A model generated the notes under the pieces. It saw only the letters and a program-made list of their open reading frames with translations. It did not search any database and was not told where the DNA came from. DNA of 64,000 bases from Lycium barbarum (lineage: Eukaryota; Streptophyta; Magnoliopsida; Solanales; Solanaceae), in contig NC_083340.1 of NCBI RefSeq assembly GCF_019175385.1, positions 23,634,336 to 23,698,335 on the forward strand, written 5' to 3'. Positions 9,980 through 22,800 of the stretch are shown here, piece by piece; position 1 is the stretch's first letter, and each line of letters starts with the position of its first letter. The position numbers and the translations under genes were made by a program.

Positions 9980-12900
9980 TTCAAAGTTTCAGTCTCCAAT
10001 GCTTCAACCTTATTTAGAGCAACTAGAAGCACAACAACTTCAGCTGCAGCCAGTTGTTGTTAAACAGGTAAATGATGAGCCTCTTCATGGTTCGTCTATC
10101 CAAAACCCTGAATCGGGTGTTAGTTCTAATCATGCTTCTGTCAATCATTCGGTAACTGCATACCATGTTTCATTCAATCAAGACTATGGCTGTTTTGCTA
10201 TCGGCACTGATCGCGGTTTTGGAGTATTTAACTGTGTCCCTTTCTGTGAGTCCTTTTGTCGATACTTTGAAAATATAGGTGGTATTGGAATTATTGAAAT
10301 GTTCTTTCGCACCAATATATTAGCCTTTGTTGGACATGGAGATCATCCGCAATATCCCCGAAACAAGGTCATGATTTGGGATGATCACCAAAGCCGTTGC
10401 ATCAGTGAGCTCTGTTTCCGGTCGGAGGTGCGCAGCATCAGGCTTCAACAGGACTGCATCGTGGTAGTTCTTGAGCAGAAGATATTTGTCTACAATTTTT
10501 CTAATCTGAAGTTGTTGTTTCAAATTGAAACAACAACAAACCCAAAGGGTCTCTGTGAGGTTTCACAAACTGCTGGTCCACTCGTATTGGTGTGCCCTGG
10601 TCTGCAAAAGGGTCAAGTTCGGATCGAACATTATGCATCAAAAAGAACGAAATATATTGTAGCACATGACTCAGTGCTTGCATGTTTTGCTCTTACTAGG
10701 GAAGGCAACCTGCTGGCAACAGCAAGCACCAAGGGTACACTAATCCGGATTTTCAACACTCTTGAAGGTACATTGTTGCAGGAGGTAAGGAGTTATTCTC
10801 ATCATTGATTTAGTTTGATTCTACTGTTGCATATTCTTTTGTTACAAAACCTGAAGTGATAGCAGCATTTCTGTTACTCATACTATTTTTTCTCCTCAGC
10901 GGGCCAAAATAAGAATACCTAATGTAGGGGATAATGACATTGTTACATGGGTTTGAATTTTTTTATGTTGCTTCTTTAGTAGTGTTCTCCAGTTGATATT
11001 AGTTTATTTACCTTACCTTTTGTCGGTCTTCATTTATACTGTTCGTATGATCATTCAGCATGATGCTTGACTGGCTAATCATCCATATTATATCGTATAG
11101 TTATTTGTGGCAATTTACTGGAGCTTACTTGTTCCATAATTTCCTCATTAGGTTTTACCTTTGGCTTGTTAACCCCCCCATCTGGGTCAACTACTGCATT
11201 TAAAAAAAACAATATTTGAAATCAAGAGATCTGTATGGTCTCTCACCCTTTTACCCCCTAGAAGTGGGCGGAGCCAGGAACCCCCTTCGGCAAAGAATTA
11301 CACAATTTATACATGGTTACGATTATTTTTTATGTATATTTAGTAGATGTTGAACCCCCTTTGATTTCTTCATGTGTTCACTTCTACATATTTTGAACCT
11401 TCTTAGTGAAAATCCCGGTTCCGCCAGTGTCTGGAACCCAAAACAAATTTTATAGACATGGTTTGTTAGTTCTTGTTTTTCTATCTTGAATGAGTTTTTC
11501 TCCCATAATTACAAGAGTAATTTCTACATTTTGTTATTCATAGGATGATGCTGGACATACTTGATAAAGATTGAACATTTTTATGGATTTCTATTTCTTC
11601 TTGGCCTGCCTACATGATTTATCTAAACTTTCAACTAATTGAGTCGTTTAACTTTCCTTTCGACCAACTAACAGTGTTTTAAATGCTTGTCTTTGCTAAT
11701 TCACGTATGATTCAGGTAAGAAGGGGTTTGGATAGAGCAGAAATATACAGTGTTTCATTCTCTCCAACTGCTCAGTGGCTAGCTGTCTGCAGCGACAAAG
11801 GCACTGTTCACGTTTTCAGCCCCAAGGTCAATCTAATGAACTTGAGTACTAACAAGTCAAATAGTTCTTCCGACTCCCGTGTTCCTGTGGCGGCATCTAG
11901 CTCATTCTCCTTCATCAGAGGTATGTCTGAAGCAGATTTAAAGTTTCTAGTTTACATTCTTAAAACTTAGATGGGTATCCATTCGTGCTCAATAAAACTA
12001 TTTTGGCATTTTGGTATGGATATTTACAACTCCTGTTAAGCAATCATGTAAATTTGTAACTCTGCGCTAAGAACATGACCTTCATTTCCTGATTTTCAGG
12101 TATCTTTTTAAAATAGTGAAAATATTCTACTACATGCACTTTCATATGGGAATTGCAATCACTACCATAGAGAGCAAACTTTTGTTTCTTGAAAGGACAC
12201 CTTACTCTACATGCTACATTTTTCTTCTTTGTGAATTCATCAAGCCACAAAATATTCTAGAAGGGTTTATTCGACATAATTGTACCACGTAGTTAAAAAG
12301 CTTTCTGAAAGTGAGTCATTTTAATTGTGGTCTTTCAACATTGTGTGGTTTACAATCAGTGGTAAATGTTGACTCTATAAGTTAGTATAGAGCATCCTCT
12401 AATGCCACTATGGAGTATAATTGTATAATTTTACTTGCTTTCTCGTTTGTAATGATGAGTCACAAGCGGTTGGATGATTAACTTTGTCATGGCTGATGGA
12501 GATTTCTTGTCAACTGGCCATATAATAGATTTAACCTTATTTGCTTCAGCTAAACTTTTGGGTCATGTAAAACAGAAAATGCTTCTTTCGACATTATGAT
12601 GCACAGAACACGGTCTATAATTTCTGTTCCCACCTCTGTGATTTTGCCTGAAGAATATATCTTGGGGCCTTTTCATATAAAGTTATTGTTATGTCTTTCA
12701 AGGGAACTTTTGCTTTGTCCCACTTCATTGTATACTAGGTTATCACCTGGCACACTATTGCCAATTCTTCTGATGATGAAGTGATGAACTCTTAAAGGTG
12801 TTCGACTGTTTTTACTTCTTTCAGGTTCTTGAATTCTTCGTGCTTAATTTTTGCAGGAGTGCTTCCAAAGTATTTTAACTCAGAATGGTCTGTGGCTCAA

Positions 12901-13416
12901 TTCCGGCTGCCAGGAGTTTCTAAATACATTGTTACATTCGGTAATGAAAAGAATACACTGATAATTCTCGGCTGGGACGGAAGGTTAGTTAACTCTTGCA
13001 AGGATTTTTGTCTTTCTTGTAACATAATCTTCTTTGCAGTTTTTCCACCTACTAATTTGGTTTATGGTTTTGTTATTAAGGACTAATGATTTTTGTTTTG
13101 TTTTCAGAATACATTTGTTTTGACTGGTGTTTTGTTGGGTTGGTTTTTGGACAAAAAGTTCATCAAAATCCTAAATGTTTTAAAGCTATCATAAAACTAA
13201 CTTCAGCTGAAATATATTATGTGCTCAATGATCGGCCATGGCATATACACGCTAGTTACTCCTCATAGATACCCTCCATTAAATTATTGACATGTCAATG
13301 TGTCATGCAGCTTCATTAGATGCAAGTTTGATCCAGCATCCAGCAAAGAGATGACTCAGTTGGAATATCACAACTTTCTGAAGCCTGAAGAGCCTTGTAA
13401 TGGGAAGTATGGATGA
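9930..13416 (+). CDS. ATG18A: Autophagy-related protein 18a-like PROPPIN (WD40 beta-propeller)
   Basis: Joined exons 9930-10784, 11716-11920, 12857-12983 and 13311-13416 give 430 aa, close to the usual length of plant ATG18a. Phases are 0, 1 and 2, and all introns are GT-AG. Family knowledge: PROPPINs bind PI3P and PI(3,5)P2 on the phagophore and, with ATG2, support autophagosome growth. Seen here: a Pro/Ser-rich N-terminus, then '[19 protein letters not shown]' (first blade), '[10 protein letters not shown]', '[20 protein letters not shown]', and the phosphoinositide motif as VRRG (286-289) in '[17 protein letters not shown]', where L/FRRG is usual. The C-terminal blade has '[17 protein letters not shown]' and '[16 protein letters not shown]'. 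ATG 9930 is chosen because the in-frame upstream sequence has no ATG. The VRRG codons start exon 2. Paralogue assignment (18a versus 18c/d) is from overall resemblance. Confidence 0.95.
11264..11432. mobile_element. hAT-type MITE in ATG18a intron 1
   Basis: The left end (GTGGGCGGAGCCAGGAA) and right end (GGTTCCGCCAGTG) are imperfect inverted copies of the CAGTGGCGGA(A/G)CC terminus typical of plant hAT MITEs. The interior is noncoding. The 8-bp target duplication is not clear, so the boundaries are approximate. Confidence 0.6.
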
Positions 13417-13600
13417 CATTCGCGCCCAAGAAGGATATTAAAGCTTCTCTTACTTTGCCCTTCTTTTGCACGTAGTAGGTAGATGGCGTATGTAAAAAAT
13501 GAAACATATGAGTTTGTAGTTGTAAATTGAAAATGTATATTCAGAGTTTAGAACAACAAGCAGTTCCTAGCAATAAAAGATGCATCGAGTTTTCCCTCTC
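13417..13600 (+). terminator. ATG18a 3' untranslated region and poly(A) signal
   Basis: Noncoding DNA after the stop at 13414-13416. An AATAAA-type signal (CAATAAAAGA) lies at about 13570, which would place cleavage near 13590. The exact site cannot be set without transcripts. Confidence 0.5.
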
Positions 13601-14304
13601 ATTCTTTACTACCTAATTCGTTCTCACTTACATCTTTCCTTTTTGGTGCAATGCTATCTGCTGATGAACTTTTGCACCTTGAAACCTCTATGTTTTGGGC
13701 TAATTTTTGAGTCCTTGTATTACACTTTGTTTGAAATTAGAATTTAGTTGTTCTATTAGTAGATATAGAGAAAACATACAATCATGTACATGGGAATTTT
13801 TGCTTTAAAATGTTGACAGGCTTGGGTTTTGGCAAATAAACAATCGAAGGGGTCTTTTTTAACTGAAAACATTCTAAGAAATTTATGAAGAAGTTGTTGC
13901 CAAAAGAAAAACGGTTTAACTTCCTAAATTAAAATAATCTATATATAATATAAAGCTAGGAATAGAAAATGTGACGTGGCACCTCTCTTTGGCCAATGAT
14001 CCTATTTATCCTTTTTCTCCTTCTTTTTGCCATTTCTCTTAATTTTCCTATTTATCTGATATGTAGAAAACTTAAAATTCATTTCTTAATTACCTATCTT
14101 TATTTTTTTTCAGTCTATAAAGCCCAAAAGTCACTGCAATTAATTTAGCAATTAGTGATTATTTATGCAATAAATATGCAGTAAAATACAATAACATGCA
14201 TGAAACGTTGAAGCATGATATGAGAACATGGGCTTTTTCAACCGTCAACTACCAACCCATTAAGAATGTTGCCCCTCCCTTTTCTTCTTTTTTTTGTGCG
14301 GAAA
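13601..14304. other. Intergenic, nothing recognised
   Basis: AT-rich DNA between ATG18a and an inverted-repeat MITE. No reading frame or boundary could be supported. Confidence 0.5.
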
Positions 14305-14713
14305 GCCCTTCAAAGGCACTGGTCTTTTAATTTTGTCCCTCGCCTAAAAATTTATAGGTTTCGAGTTCGAACCCTCGCTCAGTTAAATATAAAAAAAAAA
14401 AAATCGCAAGGCACAATTTTGTAGCAAAATTAGGCCTATTAAGAAATTTCTACCTGAATAGGCCTAACTTTTCCTGAAAAGTTAAGCCTTAAGGTAGAGG
14501 TTTGCGTTAAGGTCTAATTTTGGGTAAAAGTTTGCCTTGAGGCAAACCTCTACCCGAATAGGCCTAATTTTGCTACAAACATCTGCCTTGCGATTTTTAT
14601 TTTTTTATTGAGTCAAGGTTCGAACCCAGAACCTCGGGGTATTAGACGAAGGGCAAAAATTAAAGACCAACAATTTGAGTGGCAAAAATTAAAGATCAGT
14701 GCCTTTGAAGGGC
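14305..14713. mobile_element. Fold-back MITE with B-box-like words in both arms, 409 bp
   Basis: The ends are inverted copies: GCCCTTCAAAGGCACTGGTC at the left, GATCAGTGCCTTTGAAGGGC at the right. The inversion continues inward through AATTTTTGCC, a GGCCTAATTTT word and AGGCAAAC words, so most of the element could fold on itself. Both arms carry a GTTCGAACCC word, which matches the core of the tRNA B box. No target duplication was resolved. The family is unknown to me. Confidence 0.7.
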
Positions 14714-15943
14714 AATTGTGCAAATGATGGTAATTATCATTGCGCTGTAATTATATGGATTTTTACTTGCACAATCTTGAGGTATTAGATATTCTAGGAA
14801 GATGGCTTTTGTTTTTCTTTTCAGGTCTAATAATGGTGACAAAATCATTTATCATAACTAATATATTCAAATGACCGAATAACAAAGTTGTTTGCTTATA
14901 CTTTGGTTGGTCTTCTGAAAATCTAACTTCTTCGTAAACGCGCCTCTCTCATTTTGATGTTCACATGAATGGGTGAACGGATGCAATGACCACAATTGAC
15001 ATCATTGATTATGTTCAGGTTGGTCTTCTACTTCATAATGCCCATATGTATATTTTTCCAATGAAATCTAATATATTTCTTGATTCATAATTTTTTTGTT
15101 TAACTTTTTGCATATAGTTTCTTTAGCAGAGCTATCATGGAGCATAAATGTGCAGCGCAAAATAAATCTCGAAAGAAAGATTTATCACTGAAGAGGTATT
15201 TCTTTATTCATTTCTTCAAGAAGCTTCTGCCAACGCAGATATTTAATTAACTATAAATATTTCTTTACCAAAAACAATCAAGAACCTACTAATATCTCAT
15301 CAAATTACTACAATTTTCATTATCAATTGTTTATTTAGTAGTGCAGAAATTATTTTAGTAAAGACTAAAGAGGTTGGCCAAGGAGATTAACTCAATGAAT
15401 TCCATGGAACGATCCTGAGTGGTTTTTGTTGAATGATACTGAATTTCTATTGATGTAATGTTTATGATCCGTTAGATTTACTTTTATTGTTGTTTTCTAC
15501 TGTATGGGAGTACATAAAATGATAGAATGATACTTGACTTGTGAGACTTCTAACTAAGGAAAGGAACAAAAAAATATGAGTGAAATTTCTTTTGTTTAGA
15601 TTCTTGATCTTGCAATGAATAACATAATATTGAAGGGGACTTTGGCCAAGAAATTGATTTATATTACTTATAGGTCAACAATGGTCTTCCTTTCTTTTTG
15701 TGTTCATTGATAAATTATTACACCCACTTACTGTTACTAGATATGACCATTTGTATTAATATATATATATATATAAAAGAGTTGATGATAGTTTTAACAC
15801 TACTGTTATTTCATCAATTTACTTACGTCTCCTCGGCTAAATTCACTAGTGTCATATAGAATATAATGAAGAGAATATTTCTTAGATACTCTTGTATAAT
15901 CAACCTTCAACAAACAATTTGAAATGATTGTACAGAGTAATAA

Positions 15944-16507
15944 GGTATCGTTTGATTTTGAAGTAAGTTACTCTAAGTTATGCAAGGTGAACGATGTAGC
16001 GATTATCTATGTGGTGATTAAAAATGAAAGAATTGTTATGGAATAGTTAATACTGAAAAGATTCTTATGCGGTGATTATTAACAAAGAGAATATTATACC
16101 TGTATTAATTACCCTAAAAAGGCATTTTTATCGGCATTACTAATACGCGTAGAAATCAAAATAAGGTTTTCTCATGATAATTATCTCACCTTCTACACTA
16201 GATAAATAATCCCATGATTTTCTTATAAGTTTTATCACGAACTTAACTAATATCCACAATTAAATATTGGACAAATTTAATCCCAAATTTTATAGTGAGA
16301 CCCCTAATCCCCATAACCAAACCCCCTATTATTTTTCACATTGTATCTCACATAAAATAATAAATAAATTATTCATAATTTAATACCTTCAACCAAACAC
16401 AAAAAATATCTCATGTGAGGCTTCATTGTTAAGATTAAATATATTATATTATTTTAAGCGAAATTTTATGTTGGAATTATTTATTTTTGTACCAAATCAA
16501 ATGACCC
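15944..16507. mobile_element. Tourist-like MITE, 564 bp
   Basis: The left end GGTATCGTTTGATTTTG and right end CAAATCAAATGACCC are imperfect inverted copies, bounded by TAA at 15941-15943 and 16508-16510. The interior is AT-rich and noncoding. It lies about 350 bp upstream of the KH gene start. Confidence 0.65.
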
Positions 16508-16549
16508 TAAATACACAAAGGTCGGGGGACAAATTGTCAAAAATCATTG

Positions 16550-16700
16550 CTCCCTCCGGTTAAAAAAGAGTGCCATTTGTATATCTTAAGAAAATATTAA
16601 TCTCTAAATAAAAATAAATAATTTAACTAAATTAATTTTAATCACTTATCATTTAATAAAAATAATTTTTTTTTTTTTTTAATTTGATAAGTATGATTCT
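16550..16700. repeat. Possible Stowaway left half
   Basis: CTCCCTCCGG at 16550 followed by AAAAAAGAGTGCC is a typical Stowaway 5' end. No matching right end is present before the KH gene, so the copy is truncated or decayed. Confidence 0.35.
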
Positions 16701-16740
16701 TTTAGAACCTAGGTGCGTTAGCAGTAAACTGATGTTTTCC

Positions 16741-16864
16741 CCCAAATATATATACTAGTACTAGGGAACTAATTTCAGTGTACTCCTTTTAGCTTAAAGC
16801 CAAACCCTCGAGGAACAAAAACAATTCTCTTGTTCGTTACACCCAAAACCCTTACAATTCATCA
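16741..16864 (+). promoter_or_regulatory. Probable core promoter and leader of the KH gene
   Basis: AAATATATATAC at about 16745 is a TATA-like box roughly 120 bases before the start codon. It is followed by an AAC/CCAAACCC-rich leader. There is no ATG between it and 16865, so the first ATG opens the gene. Confidence 0.5.
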
Positions 16865-19800
16865 ATGATTTCTTCTACATTAACCGAATCATTTCCTCCG
16901 TCTACGGCGGCTCCACCGCCGCCGGAATCATTCGCCGTTAAATCGGAGAATGACGTGGCTCCGCCGGCGCCGACGGAATTGTTTGCTGTAAAGCCTGAGG
17001 ATAACGGCAACGATAACGGAGATGTGACGGATGCGCCGGTGGAGCCAGCGATTGTGGCGAAATGGCCGGGTTGGCCTGGAGACAATGTGTTTAGGCTGGT
17101 AGTGCCTGTTTTGAAAGTAGGGAGTATAATTGGGCGTAAAGGAGAGCTTGTTAAGAAGATGTGTGAAGATACTCGTGCTCGAATTCGTGTCCTTGAAGGC
17201 CCTCTTGGCAATTCGGATCGTATAGTATGTTGTCACTTCAGTAATTATGATATCTCTGTTTAATTTCTGCTTCTAAGAATATGCAGCTTTTGAAAATTAT
17301 TACGCCTCGTAGCCCAGCCCAATATACAATATTTCTCCCTCCGTTCACTTTTACTTGTCCCCCCCTGTGCACTTTGCACACCCCTTAAGAAATAAGTGCA
17401 TATTTTACCATTAATGGACATGAAAATTGATTTGAAATGAGTTATTAATATTATGGGTAAACAAGAAAAAAGAAATTGTTTTATCTTGATATGCTAAAAG
17501 TGATGAATAAAAGTGAAAATGTATTTTTAGAATACTTACTGGACAAGTAAAAAATGAACGGAGGAAGTATACAACATTATACCTGGGGAAAGCATTGTAC
17601 ATATTGTATCAGTCTTGTATTAAGTGTATCAAAGGTTTTTATACGCAAACATGAGCTAAATCGGGTAACAAACTCAAAGTATGGGCTAGGGGGCGTAAAT
17701 GTTTTCAAAAATAGACATAGAGGGTAATTTTCCCTTTTTGTTACTCTTTGCAATTTTTATTTGAATTTAAATGTTTCTAATTGGTAAAGAGTTACAATTT
17801 CCATAATGTATTTTGTATTAAATTAGTTAAAGTTTGCCTTTTGTTTTTAGTGTAAAATAAAACATCAATGTAGTGAGTGGCATTAGGAAAACGTGGAACA
17901 CTAAATTTCATGAAGAACTTATGTCAATGCACATTCTTCATTGGATAGACTCCAACCTTTGAGCTGAATGTTTTTTACTTATTTACTTTTGAATATGATA
18001 TGAATTATTAAAGATATATGCGTGAGACACAATCTACTAATTAATCTATTTCTTTCAAATACCCCACTAGAAACAGATCACAATTTCATTTTATAATACC
18101 TCGGGAGCTAATGAAACTATTTTAGTAAAATTTAATTCTCTCAATTCCCGGGCGATTGCACCAAAAATGATATACTGCCAATGGTGACTTGGTTGAGCTT
18201 CTAGAGTACCTTCGAGAGAAGCTGTATCGCTTGAGAATATACCACTAGTTTGTCTTTTGCTTGAGTTGCATTTATAATGTATAAACTATAGAGTTAGAGC
18301 AAAAAGTGTCCAATTTTAAAATCTTTGCTAAATACTATAAAGTAAGATTGGGTCCCCTTTCCAATGTTGGGTTAGTTGCAATCCATAACTTAAAATAGAT
18401 CCAAAAGGCTTAAAGAGTGTCTACCTCTCGATGGTTGAGGTGTAGGCCTTATCCCTAAAGGCTTCCAGATTGGAAGAGTCTTGTCTTTCCCTCCGTGCCC
18501 CATGAGACATCTTACGATGTTTTCTCCTGAGATGAGCTTCAAGATTCACCCTCCCAAATGCCTTTTGAGAGGGGGAGCCTCTAGTTGGTTTTCAGTTCTA
18601 ATCTGACACCACCTCTTAGGTCTTTTTATTTTTTCTCTTTGATAGGTCCGGAATCATATTATTTTATCTTTCTTTGGCTTCCCTTACATGCTTAGTCTAG
18701 ATGGTTGTTAAAACTTTAACTGGTGTGAGATTTTCATTATAGTAAAATACAAAGATTTTTAGGCAAGATCATTTAGAACTTTCTACTAATTAACGGCTTT
18801 GTTGACTAGAATGTGGGTACTTTTGGTTCAAGGAAGGGAGGGAATGGGAAAATTGAGAAGGATAAATGATCATTACTTTACCTTTAGATTGTTTGGTACA
18901 ATTTGGGGGTTGGGGGTGTTAAGATATAGTTGCTTTCTACCTCCAATGCAAGGACTCAAGTATGCTAGTGTGAAGTGATAAAATACCTCTCTTCACTTTT
19001 CAATTTCTAACCAAACAACCCCTTATCTCTCCTCTGTGCCTCCCTTCACGCAGCTATCTTTCTATTGCAACACATCACAGTTAGTTAGGATGTTGGCTGA
19101 TGTTTGACTGTTTCTTCTGCAGCCATCTCTCTCTTATAATCTGCCCTGTTGTAGCTTTGAACCTTAGGAACTGTCTGGTTTTGAGATATTAGTTAGAGAA
19201 AATTACTCTTATAGTTTGATAGAGGCTGCTCTCGATGCATCTTTAGTGGAGGTGTGATAGTTGAAATGGACATCGGTGAATGCTATTCGCAATATATGAT
19301 CTGCCTTTTCTCTGTTGCTGTGGGAGGGTAATAAATTTCTGGTTGACATGTTAAATTTTATTTAGCTGCCTAAAAAATATGATATTATTCTTTGGGAAAC
19401 AATGTCTGTCGGGCTATACAACCTTTGAAATTGTTGTTGACGGTAAATGTTTTAATGCAAGGCGGAACTTATAGTTTTCATATTGCAATGATCTCTTTTC
19501 TGCAGCTATTTGCTTCACATAATTTAACTTTATATAGTTGAAGTATTCATATGAAAAGAAACTTTTTGATCTAGTCATATGAAAAGAAACTGTACCACTC
19601 CTTGCTGACTTCCTGCATATGCCTTTCAGGTCCTAATATCTGGAAGAGAAGATCCAGATGCACAAGTATCTCCTGCAATGGATGCTGCTCTAAGAGTATT
19701 CAAGCGTGTTGCTGGACTAAACGATGATGATCCAGGAGCATTAGCTGCTGGTGCAGCATTTTGTTCTTTAAGGTTACTGGTGGCGTCATCGCAAGCCATT

Positions 19801-22800
19801 CACTTGATTGGGAAGCATGGTTCTACAATCAAATCAATCCAGGAAAGATCTGGTGCCTCCCTGCGAGTGTTATCTGAGGGTGAGCTTTGTGTCTGTACTG
19901 GTTTGTTTGTTTTTCATCCGAGTATCATTCACAACAGAATTCTCGATGTATTTGAATCAAATGATTGGAGACTTGGTTATAATGACTAGGACATCAATCC
20001 AGAATATATACGTGAATCTAAACCTATAGCTACATTACAGCTAAATGTACAGCTGGTCATTCAATAAAGCTACAATAATTAACTACGTCTCAATCCCAAG
20101 CTAGTTGAAGTCGGCTATATGAATTCTCAATGTCACGCCATTTAACCTGTCTCAATAAGATATTTAAAACTTAGATTCTCTAGCACTAAAAATTCTTACA
20201 TTTTCAACTTACATATAAATCTCTTACAAGATTAATCAAATCCTAGCTAACATTAGACCTAACATTTGGCAGTGGAATGAATTTTCTTGAGTTTTTGCTT
20301 ACCTTGGTTTCAAGATATTTGATTATTTGAGAACGCTCATCTTTTTGACATTCCCAGCATGCGGTACCTAAAGAGTTTTCTTGAGGGATCTGTGAGAACT
20401 TCTTGAAGATCTGGAAAAAAAAAACATTATCCATCATTGTGTAACGTAGATTTACTGTAGCCAAGAAAATTAGATGAGTCAAGGGATGAGTCCATAATGA
20501 AAGAGGATGGGTGATAGATCTGAAGAAAAGTGATTCTTATGTAGACAAGATAAAGACTGCTACTGTATACAAGTAAGATTGAGTCTTGCAATAATGTCCT
20601 TGATGTCCTTGACAAAGAATCTGATGAGGCTCCCGATAGGGTGGACCATTCTTTTAATATTTAGAGAATAACTTGGTAAATAAGGAGAGTATCAGTGAAG
20701 AGGAAAATTCTGGTGACTACAAGTAGTAAAGAAAGACAACCTCAGTCTCAGATTAGGGTAGTTCTAAGGAAACATGTGCTGAGGCAGAGGAGTCTTCTAA
20801 AGATGACGTGAACTGCCAAGTAGAAGAGTTGAGGAAGAGAAATTTGGGACGTTGAAGAATGTTTTGGGAATTTTATATACAAAGTTCAAGGAGTATTGTA
20901 AATTGAACGTTGCATTGATAGATGAAAAGACCTATTACGTTTGACTGTTTTAATTAAATACTTAGAAGTGTAATACATGAATTAGTAGATGCCTATATTT
21001 GCTAAATGGGGAGTATAATAATGACTTATGATACATGTAGATGAGGTACATGTTGAAGAACACCTACAAGTACCTATCTATTATTTTCATTTTAATTAAA
21101 ATTGATTGAACATTTAAAATGTTTTTCTGCACTTGAATAATTTGATTGATTGAGAGTGCGCGCCTCCAGAAGTTCCAACACCGTCAACCATCATCTTCCC
21201 TTTCAAGATTAAAAAAAAGAACTGATTCTGGATTTCAAATGACCTAGAAGGGTTAATGACCGAAGAGAAGAACTAATGGTATGTCACTGATCCCAAAAAA
21301 AAAAAAAAAGAAAGAGAGAGAGAACTAATGGTATATGATATTTTTTTAGATTCAAAGTTATGAAGTGAAAGATCATTGATTTGAACATTTTGCCTGATGA
21401 TACTCGAGTAAAAAAGCAACGAAGAGACGTATGTCACAATGGACTAATTCGCGTCTGAACATTTTAGAAGCCCTCTGAAGTAAAGGCTAATGCCTAATGG
21501 TTATGCTAGATAGCAATGAAAAAACTCCATATGCTGAGGGGGAGTGGGTTAGAGTGAATTGGCATAAGGGAACTTTCTTTTCTATTGCGACATGGTGGTC
21601 AGGGAGGCTTGGAAGGGAAGGACTTACGAGTGGGGGGAGTAAGGGGTGGCTGAAACTGGACGGTGGGGAGGGTCGCTTTGAGGGTAGACTGCGATGGTGG
21701 CAGGGGTGGGAGGAACAGGAGCCACAAAGTACTCCGGAGTTTGTGTTTATTTTTCAGGAGTAGTGAATGAGCCAATCTTATTGTTAACAAAGTTTCAATG
21801 TGGAAGACTTAACAGTGGAACTAGAATGTGGCTTCAGGAAAATTGAAGTCATCCTACCATTGTGTCCACTTTGATGTGGTGCTCAAATTTCTGCCGATAA
21901 ATGTATATTGAGCTATTGATAGATAGTTGTCTCTCAATGTAAGATTCCTTCAAATGTTATTTCTACATGCTCTGTTGGAATGTGGATTTCATAGGCAACT
22001 AGTTTCATCTTAGTTATTTATTTAACAATGATTTCAATGTAAAGATAAACTCTTTTTCCCCAAATCATAACAGATAACCATGCACTGTGATTATGAAATT
22101 GTAGTTATTTCTAACTCGATGATTTCAAAGTATGAGATGAGCTTCTCTTTCCTGGATTATAACAGATGACCACACACTGGTTATGAAATTGCAGTTCTAG
22201 ATGTGATCTTGGAGTGTATTTCTATGTAATTCTTGATGGTGACAAACTGGCAATTGTGTGTTTTGCTATTATTGTGTGGCACGGAACATTCAGTCATGTG
22301 GGTAACATCTAACAATTTCTGAATTTCACAGATGACTTGCCCCCTTATGCCACTTCAGATGAAAGAATTGTTGAAATTCATGGAGAGGGTTTGAAGGTGC
22401 TTGATGCTTTGGAAGCGGTGGTGGGACAACTGAGAAAGTTTTTGGTTGATCATAGTGTGATACCTATATTTGAAAAGACGGTAAATTTGATACTATTGGC
22501 TGAAGCTTAATTGTCTAAATGTGTTTTTACTAATACATGTGCTACTGCCAGGGCAATGCAAATATCTCTCATGATCGGCCAGCAGAGTCCTGGGCTGATA
22601 AATCACAGTCCTCAAATTTTCAGCCTTCTGTTCCTGCACCTACATCCCAAGCTGCGGCAGTTTCTGATTATTCTTTTTCCATGAACCGAGACACTTACTT
22701 ACTTGATCGCGAAACCGCTTTGGAATCCAAACTCTCGCGCTCTACACTATCACTATATGGACAGGATCCTGGACTTGGTGGCGTACGTACTTCTGTAGCT

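Noticed and set aside
14355..14380. Possible tRNA gene around GTTCGAACCC
   Set aside because: Only the T-loop/B-box-like word is present. No acceptor stem, D-loop A box or anticodon arm could be folded around it.
21497..21763. 88-codon Trp/Gly-rich frame in KH intron 2
   Set aside because: It has no recognisable domain, no splice continuation and lies inside an intron. Chance frame.
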